DNA of 64,000 bases, taken from an uncultured Roseobacter sp. Its GTDB lineage: Bacteria > Pseudomonadota > Alphaproteobacteria > Rhodobacterales > Rhodobacteraceae. Location: assembly GCF_947488185.1 (NCBI RefSeq), contig NZ_CANKYM010000004.1:62001-126000 (forward strand), given 5' to 3'. The translations under genes were made by a program, and so were the position numbers. This document shows, piece after piece, positions 1 to 8,448 of this stretch; position 1 is the stretch's first letter, and every line of letters begins with the position of its first letter. The notes under the pieces are model-generated. The model was not told the DNA's origin. It saw only the letters and a program-made list of their open reading frames with translations, and ran no database searches.

Positions 1-471
1 GACCTCCCCATCCGAACTGGTCACGGTTTGCGCGTCCAGATCGACGATCATGCGCGCGTTCGAGCCCTTCTCCGCATCCTTCATCAAGAGATCCACCTGT
101 TCCTGCGGGAGCGCAATGGGCAGGATGCCGTTCTTGAAACAGTTGTTGTAGAAGATGTCCGCGTACGACGGGGCGATGATGCAGCGAATGCCAAAATCCT
201 TGATCGCCCAGGGTGCGTGCTCCCGTGAGGAACCGCAGCCAAAGTTATCACCGGCCACAAGAATCTCCGCCTCGCGATAGGCATCCTTGTTGAGTACGAA
301 GTCCCGAATTTCTTTGCCATCGTCATCATAGCGCATCTCGTCAAAGAGGTTCACGCCGAGACCTGAACGCTTGATGGTTTTCAGGAACTGTTTTGGAATG
401 ATCATGTCAGTATCGACATTGATCAGCGGCATCGGGGCGGCAATCCCGGTCAGGGTATTGAACTTGTCCAT
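1..471 (-). CDS. leuD: 3-isopropylmalate dehydratase small subunit (3' end cut by window edge)
   Basis: Small subunit of isopropylmalate isomerase, which with LeuC converts 2-isopropylmalate to 3-isopropylmalate in cytoplasmic leucine biosynthesis. The visible 157 residues start [20 protein letters not shown] and contain the family's [10 protein letters not shown] segment (about residues 20-30) and the [16 protein letters not shown] swivel-domain loop near residues 72-87. The frame runs off the window start without a stop, so roughly the last fifth of a usual 200-residue LeuD is missing. It lies 113 bp downstream of leuC on the same strand, which fits co-transcription. The start ATG at 469-471 is preceded by a purine-rich GGAGAG. 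Confidence 0.95.
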   Translation of the reverse strand, partial: MDKFNTLTGIAAPMPLINVDTDMIIPKQFLKTIKRSGLGVNLFDEMRYDDDGKEIRDFVLNKDAYREAEILVAGDNFGCGSSREHAPWAIKDFGIRCIIAPSYADIFYNNCFKNGILPIALPQEQVDLLMKDAEKGSNARMIVDLDAQTVTSSDGEV

Positions 472-553
472 TTTGTCTCTCCTCGCCTTCAAAAGGCTGT
501 CGGTTCAACGACCATATCGTGGTGATGTGAACCGCATGTGGTGCAATCAGCGG

Positions 554-579
554 GTAGGGTGGGCTTTCAGGCCACCTAC
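554..579. repeat. Short imperfect inverted repeat, GTAGGGTGGGC...GCCACCTAC family, copy A
   Basis: A 26-bp element of the form GTAGGGTGGGC-ttt-cag-GCCACCTAC lies five bases past the leuC stop, between leuC and leuD. Nearly the same core (GGTGGGCTT-CAGGCCACC) occurs twice more in this window, at 26378-26402 and 26431-26453. Each copy lies in an intergenic space behind a gene. It could form a small hairpin in RNA. I see it as a dispersed intergenic repeat; its function is unknown. Confidence 0.6.
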
Positions 580-584
580 TCCCG

Positions 585-1991
<1,407 letters not shown>

Positions 1992-2222
1992 GGGTCCTCT
2001 CCCGTAATGTGAAATGGGTCAGATGGGGTGAAGCGCGCGCTTATAGCCGCGCCAGCACGGTATGGGTCGCCCCAAAGAAGCGTTCACGCAGGCGCGCGCG
2101 ATCATCCATATCAATGATGCTTGTCATGCAAGACCAGATACAGGGCTACAGGCGCTGCCGCAAGGGTTGCCGGGTTGTGAGCGCGGTTTGTCTGTGTCAC
2201 TTTCCGGTCAAAAGGAGCGCCG

Positions 2223-3560
2223 ATGGAGACCGAAGAAGAACCTTTTGCCGCCGCATTGATGTCGGTTGATGAAATTTGGTTCCTCTTCACCAGTTTCCTG
2301 GAAAGCGTGATCACCCCCGGCTGGCGGCAGAATCAGGTGCTGATCGTGCTGGGGTTGGCGGTGCTCTGCTACTTCCTGCACATCGTTTCGGGCCGCATGA
2401 TTGAAAATCAGGTGCGGGCGCGGGAAGGCTGGTCCAAGTGGCAGCTGCGCATGATCGTCCAGATCAAACGGCGCATGGGGCTGGTCTGGTTCGCGCTGCT
2501 GGCGGGCGGGCTTTACCTCTTTATGCAGCAGATCACCTGGCCCTCTCGATCATATTTCATCGGGCTTTCGGCCACGCTCGCCATTGTCTGGACCGGCATT
2601 GCCTATGCTGCCCGGCTGGTGCGCAACCGGTTCCTGCGGCGGCTGGTGACGTGGGGGCTGTGGATTTACGCCACGCTCTATTTCGTCGGTGTCTCGGATG
2701 AGGTTTCCGAATTCCTCGATGATCTCGCGCTGGATGTCGGGGATTTCCACCTGTCGCTGCTTACCCTGATCACCGCGGCGGTGGTGATCGGCGTCTTCTT
2801 TACCGTGGCCCGGCTGATCAGTTCCACCACTGCCTCCAGCATCCGCAAGAACGAAGACATCAGCCCGTCAATGCAGGTGCTGGCCGTCAAAGCGGTGCAG
2901 ATCACGCTTTACGGGTTTGCATTCTTCATGGGGGTCAAGGCAGTCGGGATCGACCTCACAGGGCTTGCGGTCCTATCGGGTGCGATTGGTGTGGGCCTTG
3001 GTTTCGGTCTGCAAAAGGTCGTCTCGAACCTTGTGTCCGGCGTAATCATCCTGCTGGATAAATCGATCAAACCTGGCGATGTGATCAGCCTGGGTGAGAC
3101 CTTCGGCTGGATCAACTCGCTCGGCGCGCGCTACGTGTCGGTCGTTACACGGGATGGCAAGGAATACCTGATCCCGAATGAGGACCTTATTACCAGCCAG
3201 GTGGTGAACTGGTCGCATTCCAATGAATTCGTGCGGCTGGATATCTTTTTCGGCACCTCCTACGGCTGCGATCCGCATCAGGTGCGTAAGCTGGCGATAG
3301 AAGCGGCGGCGGATGTTGACCGGGTGCTGGCCCATCCCAAGCTTCCCGTGTGCCATATTGTCGGATTTGGCGACAGTTCTGTGGACTACATCTTGCGGTT
3401 CTGGATCAGTGATCCGACCGGCGGGCTGACCAATATCCGCGGCAACGTCTATCTCGCGCTCTGGGATGCGTTTGAAGCGCACAACATCTCCATTCCGTTC
3501 CCGCAGCGTGAGGTCCGGATGCTCACAGATGAACAGGACATCGTCCGGGACGGGACGTAA
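2223..3560 (+). CDS. MscS-family mechanosensitive channel (long form)
   Basis: Predicted inner-membrane small-conductance mechanosensitive channel of 445 residues. Several hydrophobic helices occupy roughly residues 15-230. The pore-lining helix follows around residues 240-275, with the Gly/Ala-rich run LTGLAVLSGAIGVGLGFGLQ and then VVSNLVSGVIILLDKSIKPGD, the hallmark of the MscS fold. The beta domain and C-terminal alpha/beta domain follow (for example SVVTRDGKEYLIPNEDLI). The start is chosen at ATG 2223 because AAGGAG ends five bases upstream. It is divergent from leuC. A second, shorter MscS lies at 37415-38341. Its role in relieving osmotic downshock is inferred from the family. Confidence 0.92.
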   Translation: METEEEPFAAALMSVDEIWFLFTSFLESVITPGWRQNQVLIVLGLAVLCYFLHIVSGRMIENQVRAREGWSKWQLRMIVQIKRRMGLVWFALLAGGLYLFMQQITWPSRSYFIGLSATLAIVWTGIAYAARLVRNRFLRRLVTWGLWIYATLYFVGVSDEVSEFLDDLALDVGDFHLSLLTLITAAVVIGVFFTVARLISSTTASSIRKNEDISPSMQVLAVKAVQITLYGFAFFMGVKAVGIDLTGLAVLSGAIGVGLGFGLQKVVSNLVSGVIILLDKSIKPGDVISLGETFGWINSLGARYVSVVTRDGKEYLIPNEDLITSQVVNWSHSNEFVRLDIFFGTSYGCDPHQVRKLAIEAAADVDRVLAHPKLPVCHIVGFGDSSVDYILRFWISDPTGGLTNIRGNVYLALWDAFEAHNISIPFPQREVRMLTDEQDIVRDGT

Positions 3561-3662
3561 GGTTAACCGATCTGTAACGCTGTCATTGAATTGTTGCAGC
3601 TGCGTTGTTACCCTGTAGGTACCCCAGCGCCGGGGGTCCGGCGGCGCGTTCAAAGGAGGACA

Positions 3663-3719
3663 ATGTCCTGTCAATCCATGCTGACGCAGCAGATGCTGCT
3701 CAAAACGGGCCTGCAGTAA
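3663..3719 (+). CDS. Candidate 18-residue upstream ORF overlapping the rsfS start
   Basis: A tiny frame reading MSCQSMLTQQMLLKTGLQ starts three bases after AAAGGAGG (3652-3659). It ends in TAA whose last base is the first base of the rsfS ATG (TAATG). The only strong ribosome site in front of rsfS therefore sits at this mini-ORF, which would make rsfS translation re-initiation dependent. Against this, the spacing of three bases is short, and an in-frame CTG of rsfS at 3668 has better spacing from the same site. No database match is claimed. Confidence 0.3.
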   Translation: MSCQSMLTQQMLLKTGLQ

Positions 3720-4087
3720 TGGTCACTGCGGCCGACACAGCCACCAGCGAAGCGCTCTTGGCGACCATCCTTTCATCCCTTTCCGACGACAAGGCCGAAG
3801 ACATCGTGCAGATTGATCTGCGCGGAAAGACCGAGATCGGTGACTACATGGTCATCTGCTCGGGGCGGTCGACGCGTCAGGTTTCTTCCATATCGGAGAA
3901 GCTCGCGCAGACGGTCAAAGATGAATATGGTCGCACTGCCAAGATGGAAGGCAAGGAGACCGGAGATTGGGTTCTGATCGACACAGGCGATGTGATCGTG
4001 CACGTGTTCCGTCCGGAAGTGCGCGAATTCTATCAGCTTGAGAAGATGTGGCAGCCCATGAGCGGCTCGGAGACGGCGGCCAACTGA
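3719..4087 (+). CDS. rsfS: Ribosome silencing factor RsfS (Iojap/DUF143)
   Basis: Binds ribosomal protein uL14 and blocks subunit joining when translation must be slowed. From ATG 3719 the protein has 122 residues. The DUF143 core is clear: LSSLSDDKAEDIVQIDLRGK, then DYMVICSGRSTRQVSSISEKL, EGKETGDWVLIDTGDVIVHVF, and the terminal REFYQLEKMW. The frame stays open upstream to a TTG at 3605, but the residues before 3719 do not resemble the family. The start is uncertain because the strong AGGAGG lies 60 bp upstream, at a mini-ORF. It is followed 23 bp later by rlmH, the usual alphaproteobacterial pairing. Confidence 0.93.
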   Translation: MVTAADTATSEALLATILSSLSDDKAEDIVQIDLRGKTEIGDYMVICSGRSTRQVSSISEKLAQTVKDEYGRTAKMEGKETGDWVLIDTGDVIVHVFRPEVREFYQLEKMWQPMSGSETAAN

Positions 4088-4110
4088 TCCCTTCGGGGTA
4101 GGCCGGTTTC

Positions 4111-4581
4111 ATGCGTGTGCATATCATTGCGGTTGGACGCCTGAGGGCGGGGCCGCAAAAAGACCTGATTGATGACTATTTGCAGCGGTTCGACCGCACC
4201 GGGCGTGCGCTTGGCCTCGGCCCGGCGCGTGTCGTGGAGGTGGACGATCGTAAAGGCGGCGGCATGGCGGGAGAGGCGGCGCTGATCCGTCGGGCGCTGC
4301 CTGTGGGCGCTGTTCTCGTGGCGTTGGATGAGCGCGGAAAGCTCGAAACGTCGCCCGCTTTTGCGCAGCGGCTTGCAGGATGGCGCGACGCAGGGCGCGG
4401 CGATCTGGCGCTGGTGATCGGGGGGGCGGACGGGATCGATCCGGGCTTGCGGGCCGAGGCCGATTTGTCGCTCTCCTTTGGCAAGATGGTCTGGCCGCAT
4501 ATGCTTGTGCGGGTCATGCTGACCGAACAGCTCTATCGCGCGGCGTCCATCCTCGCGGGTGCGCCCTATCATCGGGAATGA
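4111..4581 (+). CDS. rlmH: 23S rRNA (pseudouridine1915-N3)-methyltransferase RlmH
   Basis: SPOUT-class methyltransferase that methylates pseudouridine 1915 in helix 69 of 23S rRNA, using S-adenosylmethionine. It has 156 residues, the normal size. Diagnostic segments are the start MRVHIIAVGRL, the central LVALDERGK, the cofactor-knot DLALVIGGADGID, and the C-terminal FGKMVWPHMLVRVMLTEQLYRAASILAG-type stretch ending in YHRE. It sits directly downstream of rsfS and is probably co-transcribed. Both genes act on the large ribosomal subunit. Confidence 0.96.
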   Translation: MRVHIIAVGRLRAGPQKDLIDDYLQRFDRTGRALGLGPARVVEVDDRKGGGMAGEAALIRRALPVGAVLVALDERGKLETSPAFAQRLAGWRDAGRGDLALVIGGADGIDPGLRAEADLSLSFGKMVWPHMLVRVMLTEQLYRAASILAGAPYHRE

Positions 4582-4584
4582 CAG

Positions 4585-4642
4585 CCTGAGAGGCACCGGC
4601 GGCGTTATCTGTGCCACTGGCGGCTCAGGTCTTCCATTTTTT
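4585..4642 (+). terminator. Possible intrinsic terminator after rlmH
   Basis: CCTGAG (4585-4590) pairs with CTCAGG (4624-4629), and GGCAC (4592-4596) pairs with GTGCC (4611-4615) inside it. A run of six T follows at 4637-4642. The outer stem is asymmetric and six bases separate it from the T run, so this is only a moderate call. Confidence 0.35.
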
Positions 4643-4674
4643 GGTCAGAGTGGGAGCATGTACAATGTCACGTA

Positions 4675-5580
4675 TCAGATATGGCTCCCGTGTATCGATG
4701 TGTTAAACGCGGCGCGTAGCAGCTTGGCCGCCGCAGACAAAGTGCCTGCCGCGCTCCAGGCGATGCCGACATCCATGGTGGGAATGGCCTCTGCGAGATC
4801 AATTCTCTCGACGCGCCGACCATCAAGTGTCCAGGGACGATAGATCACGTCGCTCAGAATCGTGACGGCCCGCCCGGTGGCTACAAGACTGCGCACCGCT
4901 TCCACCGAGGTCGAGACAAGTTTGATTTCGGGATGGCCCGTGAGGTCGGTCCAATAGGCAAGCCCCTGTTTGTCTGCATCATCGGACCTCAGCACGGCGT
5001 AGGGATGTTTGGCGACATCTGTCAGGGTCACTGTCTTTTGGCGGGTCAGGGGGTGATCCACGCTGACCCACAGCCGTCGCGGTGACCTGTGAAAGGTCTG
5101 GCTTTTCAGACCCGCACCCGGCGTGAGGTTCGAGGTCAACACCAGAGCCAGATCCAGCCTGTTTTCAACAAGGCTCTGTTCGAGGACCTCTCTGGGTTCT
5201 TCGGTGAGTTGGACGTCGATCCGGGGGTGTTGGCGCGCGAAATGTTCGATCACGGGCACTGCAAAATAGCTGGAAAGCGTCCAGCTCATGCCAAGGCGCA
5301 CCCGGCCCGTTATCGCATCATCGGTGGTCTCTACACTTTTCATCGCGGCCTCGAAGGAGACAGCAATGTCGCGGGCATGATGCCGGAACTGCTGTCCGGC
5401 TCTGGTCAGCCGCAGCCCGGTTGGCAGGCGGTCGAACAGCGCTGTGCCCAACATACCCTCCATATCCTTGATCGAAAGGGTCACGGCGGACTGCGATACG
5501 TTGAGCGCTCTGGCCGCAGCGGAAACCTGCCCCGCATCGACAACGGCGAGAAAATACCTGATCTGGCGATGGGTCAGCAT
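4675..5580 (-). CDS. LysR-family transcriptional regulator
   Basis: A 301-residue LysR-type regulator. The N-terminal winged helix-turn-helix is clear (MLTHRQIRYFLAVVDAGQVS, then AARALNVSQSAVTLSIKDME, about residues 1-60). The periplasmic-binding-like effector domain follows (VRLGMSWTLSSYFAVPVIEHF onward). Its effector is not recognisable. It is transcribed away from a small ORF at 5673, and the 92-bp AT-rich gap between them is the likely autoregulatory promoter. A target gene further away cannot be excluded. Confidence 0.92.
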   Translation of the reverse strand: MLTHRQIRYFLAVVDAGQVSAAARALNVSQSAVTLSIKDMEGMLGTALFDRLPTGLRLTRAGQQFRHHARDIAVSFEAAMKSVETTDDAITGRVRLGMSWTLSSYFAVPVIEHFARQHPRIDVQLTEEPREVLEQSLVENRLDLALVLTSNLTPGAGLKSQTFHRSPRRLWVSVDHPLTRQKTVTLTDVAKHPYAVLRSDDADKQGLAYWTDLTGHPEIKLVSTSVEAVRSLVATGRAVTILSDVIYRPWTLDGRRVERIDLAEAIPTMDVGIAWSAAGTLSAAAKLLRAAFNTSIHGSHI

Positions 5581-5590
5581 ATCAATTTTT

Positions 5591-5608
5591 CCAATATTGT
5601 ATATTTGG
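5591..5608. promoter_or_regulatory. AT-rich symmetric site between the LysR gene and the divergent small ORF
   Basis: CCAATATTGTATATTTGG has outer CCAA/TTGG half-sites around an AT-rich core, just upstream of the LysR start codon. Its position suits LysR autoregulation, but the symmetry is only four bases per arm. Confidence 0.25.
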
Positions 5609-5672
5609 AGTCTGAATTTTCAATACATACGGGCTTGTGTCAATCTCACGCTGAACTGTCAGGAGCTCGGCC

Positions 5673-5969
5673 ATGAAACATCAGCGTATTCAGCCGCATC
5701 ACGCGGACACGGCGATACCCGGCCTCGCCGATGAGGTGGTCGAAGCGCGTGCGTTCAAGGCGTTGGGAGCGCGGCGCGAACGTATGGACGCTGCAAAGGA
5801 AACGATTACACTCTTCCAGTTTCCCGATGATCGGACCCTCCTGGCGCGTATTCGGAACTGGTGCCAGTTGCGCAAAGCACGCGCGCAACCTCTGCCCTTG
5901 GAAGAGGTCATGGACACTATGGAGGAGCCCCGGTGGCGGGGACATTGGGCAACAGTGAAGTATCTGTAG
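5673..5969 (+). CDS. Small hypothetical protein divergent from a LysR gene
   Basis: A 98-residue soluble, charged protein that I do not recognise. It begins MKHQRIQPHHADTAIPGLAD and ends in a tryptophan-containing segment, EEPRWRGHWATVKYL. No signal peptide or membrane segment is visible. AGGAG at 5661-5665 lies seven bases before the ATG, which supports translation. A frame on the opposite strand covers the same DNA but lacks a convincing start. Divergence from the LysR gene suggests it may be that regulator's target. It could still be a chance ORF. Confidence 0.5.
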   Translation: MKHQRIQPHHADTAIPGLADEVVEARAFKALGARRERMDAAKETITLFQFPDDRTLLARIRNWCQLRKARAQPLPLEEVMDTMEEPRWRGHWATVKYL

Positions 5970-6034
5970 CGACCGCCCTAACGGCCTTGCGAATGCGGTT
6001 CAGGAGAGGCCTGCACCACTTGGCGCAACCGGTA

Positions 6035-6502
6035 TCAGCCTATCTGAAAAATCCTTGAAGCTGTTGCATCTTTCAGCTCCTGAGGGGGCAGGCTGAAAAC
6101 AGCATTTGGCGCGCCAGCCGCTGCCCAAATCAGGTCGTGGTCAAGCAGGGCGGCGTCCATCCAGGTGTCTGTCGCTGACAAATGCCCAAGGGGCGCAACG
6201 CCCCCAATGGCAAAACCTGTCTCAGATCGAACCCGTTTCGGATCGGCCCTGATCAAGGGTTCTCCGAAAACCTCGGCGGCTTTCGCCAGATCGACGGTGT
6301 GTTTCCCGCTCACCAGAAGCAGCTTCAGCTTGCCTGTCTCGGCGCCCTCAAAAATCATCGATTTGACGATCTGCCCAACGGAGCACTTGCAGGCAGCCGC
6401 GGCATCCTCTGCCGTTCGGGTCGAGTCCGGCATGTGCTGAATGGCGGCATCCAGCTTCAAATCGTCAAGCGCCTTTTGCACTCGGTTTACACTCTTGGAC
6501 AT
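6035..6502 (-). CDS. YbaK/EbsC-family aminoacyl-tRNA deacylase-like protein
   Basis: A 155-residue YbaK-domain protein. The family hydrolyses mischarged tRNAs such as Cys-tRNAPro or Ala-tRNAPro in trans. Seen are AAAACKCSVGQIVKSMIFEG, with the conserved lysine after the Gln-Ile-Val motif, LLLVSGKHTVDL, and the signature GFAIGGVAPLGH. These match stand-alone YbaK proteins rather than the ProRS insertion domain. The exact substrate is not predictable. It is divergent from a GntR regulator, and its start codon lies inside one arm of a perfect inverted repeat. Confidence 0.88.
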   Translation of the reverse strand: MSKSVNRVQKALDDLKLDAAIQHMPDSTRTAEDAAAACKCSVGQIVKSMIFEGAETGKLKLLLVSGKHTVDLAKAAEVFGEPLIRADPKRVRSETGFAIGGVAPLGHLSATDTWMDAALLDHDLIWAAAGAPNAVFSLPPQELKDATASRIFQIG

Positions 6503-6548
6503 CTGTATCCTCTAGAATTATCTGGATACAGATTTGGCAATAGTATAC
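6501..6548. promoter_or_regulatory. Perfect 10-bp inverted repeat and a GTATAC core between ybaK-like and gntR-like genes
   Basis: ATCTGTATCC (6501-6510) and GGATACAGAT (6524-6533) are perfect inverted arms 13 bp apart, and the first arm overlaps the YbaK start codon. A separate palindromic GTATAC (6543-6548), within AATAGTATACAAAT, resembles the GTATAC-type operators of FCD-class GntR regulators. Either could be the binding site of the divergent GntR protein. Confidence 0.45.
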
Positions 6549-6586
6549 AAATCGTCAAGTTTGATGATTTCGATTGGGAAGGGGCC

Positions 6587-7276
6587 ATGACACGCAAGAT
6601 CATCCGGGACGGGCAAACCGCAGAGGAAATCGCCGCGGTTTTGCGTGCAGTGATCATTGCGGGCAAGCACCCGCCGGAGACCATGTTGTTCCAGGAAGAA
6701 CTGGCGGAACGCTTTCAGACCAGCAGAATGCCAATCAGGGAAAGCCTCAAAATCCTGGAAAGGGAGGGGCTTGTCCTCCTCCCGGCAAATCGCAGCGCAG
6801 TGGTTGCGCCCCTCGATGTGGAGAGCTTCGTCGAGATCAACGAAATGCGGGCGGTTGCGGAGCCGCTTGCGCTGAGACACGCGATCCCGGAGCTTACAAA
6901 CCGCCTGATTGCGCAGGCCGAGGCGATACAGGATGACGCAGAACAATCAGATATCGTGGAGTTCGCCGCGTTGAACCGGGCGTTTCACATGACCCTGTTA
7001 GGCCCTTGCGCACGCCCTAGATTGCTGTCCCATATTGCGTCGCTGAACCATCTGTCCCAGCGGTACTTTCACACCGTTGCCGTCGAATTGGAGTACTCCG
7101 CAAGCTCACACAAGGAGCATCGTGCACTGCTTGCGGCGTGCGCCGCCCGAGACGCGGCGTCTGCCTGTGCGATTTTGCAGGACCACATCGAGGCCGCCAG
7201 CCGTTTGATGGAGGATGCATTGCGCGCCAAGGAGGCCGCGCCATCAAGCGCGCGCACGGAGGGCAGGTTGCAATAA
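6587..7276 (+). CDS. GntR-family (FCD domain) transcriptional regulator
   Basis: A 229-residue GntR regulator of the FadR/FCD class. The winged helix spans about residues 8-70, with EELAERFQTSRMPIRESLKI and LEREGLVLLPANRSAVV as the recognition region. The all-helical FCD effector domain follows, with EINEMRAVAEPLALRHA and metal-ligand-like histidines in NRAFHMTLL and SHKEHRALL. ATG 6587 is taken as the start because the open frame upstream shows no homology. FCD regulators usually sense small carboxylic acids, but the ligand here is unknown. It lies 1.2 kb from the glc operon, with two opposite-strand genes between. Confidence 0.9.
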   Translation: MTRKIIRDGQTAEEIAAVLRAVIIAGKHPPETMLFQEELAERFQTSRMPIRESLKILEREGLVLLPANRSAVVAPLDVESFVEINEMRAVAEPLALRHAIPELTNRLIAQAEAIQDDAEQSDIVEFAALNRAFHMTLLGPCARPRLLSHIASLNHLSQRYFHTVAVELEYSASSHKEHRALLAACAARDAASACAILQDHIEAASRLMEDALRAKEAAPSSARTEGRLQ

Positions 7277-7284
7277 TCCGCGCG

Positions 7285-7650
7285 CTAGGGCAGGTTAATC
7301 ACCCTGGTCTTCGGATTCCAGCCACCCGGCAGATCGCGTGCCTGCACTTGCACTTGTGTTGTCCCTTCCGGAATACGCACGCCCGAGAGGGAGCGGGTAA
7401 ACGGCTGTTCTTCCACATGTGGATGCGCCAGCTCACGGATCGCAAGCTGATTGCCCTGCATGTCCAGAATGCGCCAGGCGTCGGCGTAGTGGTCCCACCC
7501 AGTGTCAGGGTGCGAGATCGTTACGTCGAAACGCCAGGTATCGCCGCTTTTACGGGCCTTCACATTGTCGATTTGCGGTGGTTCGGCCAACGCCGGAGTT
7601 GCAGCCAGAAGCAGTGCCAGAAATGCATATTTCATTTTAAGATCAACCAA
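7285..7650 (-). CDS. Small exported hypothetical protein
   Basis: A 121-residue protein with an N-terminal signal peptide (hydrophobic FLALLLAATPALA, cleavage expected after ALA near residue 22) and a mature domain of about 100 residues. The mature part reads like a small beta-sandwich: TWRFDVTISHPDTGWDHYAD and then VQVQARDLPGGWNP. I recognise it only as a conserved alphaproteobacterial periplasmic hypothetical. TTG 7650 has GAGAGGG seven bases upstream, while ATG 7635 has no ribosome site, so TTG is preferred. An overlapping seven-codon frame (MIWLILK) starting at 7655 ends in the ATGA of the 7635 start. Confidence 0.7.
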   Translation of the reverse strand: MVDLKMKYAFLALLLAATPALAEPPQIDNVKARKSGDTWRFDVTISHPDTGWDHYADAWRILDMQGNQLAIRELAHPHVEEQPFTRSLSGVRIPEGTTQVQVQARDLPGGWNPKTRVINLP

Positions 7651-7676
7651 ATCATACCCTCTCTACGCTGCCTAAT

Positions 7677-8369
7677 CTAAGGGTTCAGCAGGATTTTGCG
7701 AGAGTGAGACGCAAATTCTCTGCGCCAGATCACGGTCACGGTAAAGAGCGAGGCAAGCATCAACGCGATGGGCCCGGCCAGCCAGGCAGCGGAGGCAAGC
7801 GCGAAATACATCGATCTCAGCCCGCGGGTAAAGCTCCGCGCGCCAGTGATGTTGATCTGGGCAGCCTGTTCTGCCCGTTTGAAGGCATCGGGGTGGGATG
7901 GGTCATTCGGAACAGCGGCCATCAGGACAGCACAATATCCGAACAGTCGATTGGCCCAGACAAATTTTAGAAAGGCATTGGTGAGAAAAAGCGTCAGGAC
8001 CATCAGTTTCAGCTCCCACACAATTGTGGGATGATCCATCAAGGTGATGTCAGCCGCAACGCCCGCCAGACGCTCCGCATTGCCGATCACGGCAAGGGTG
8101 CCGCCGATGGCAATGACCGACGTGGAGGCAAAAAATGTCGTGCCCTGTCGCAGGGTGCCCAGAACCTGCGAGTCAAAGATGCGCGGGTCGCGCGTCACCA
8201 TCTGGCGCATCCATTCCTGCCGATAGCCCGCCATGATGCGCGTGGTTGACAGATGTTTGGCCGAGGGGTGTTCCACGCGCCAGCCGATAGCGGCCCAAAA
8301 GAAGAAAATCATGCCAAGGGCTACAAAATCCAGGGGCTGAAACAGCGCAAATCGGTCCATCAGTGTCAT
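7677..8369 (-). CDS. DUF599 family inner-membrane protein
   Basis: A 230-residue polytopic membrane protein of the DUF599 family, with about four hydrophobic segments: near residues 12-30, 78-95, 118-140 and 195-220. Typical motifs are the segment RIMAGYRQEWMRQMVTRDPR after the first helix and FFASTSVIAIGGTLAVIGN in the second. No function is established for the family. It is divergent from glcD, and its start is 79 bp from the glcD start, so the promoters may overlap. The small exported protein gene lies 26 bp downstream on the same strand. Confidence 0.85.
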   Translation of the reverse strand: MTLMDRFALFQPLDFVALGMIFFFWAAIGWRVEHPSAKHLSTTRIMAGYRQEWMRQMVTRDPRIFDSQVLGTLRQGTTFFASTSVIAIGGTLAVIGNAERLAGVAADITLMDHPTIVWELKLMVLTLFLTNAFLKFVWANRLFGYCAVLMAAVPNDPSHPDAFKRAEQAAQINITGARSFTRGLRSMYFALASAAWLAGPIALMLASLFTVTVIWRREFASHSRKILLNP

Positions 8370-8413
8370 GCCAGACGCATGGCAGGTCCGATAAAACTTG
8401 CCAATGGGTGAAA

Positions 8414-8434
8414 TTGGTCATATTATTTTACCAA
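8414..8434. promoter_or_regulatory. Candidate operator upstream of glcD (TTGGT...ACCAA)
   Basis: TTGGT (8414-8418) and ACCAA (8430-8434) are perfect inverted half-sites 11 bp apart, ending two bases before the glcD ribosome site. The half-site resembles those of the FadR/LldR/GlcC GntR group, though those normally have a three-base spacer. A neighbouring CCAAT/ATTGG pair lies at 8401-8417. Confidence 0.3.
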
Positions 8435-8448
8435 ATGGAGGAATGATC

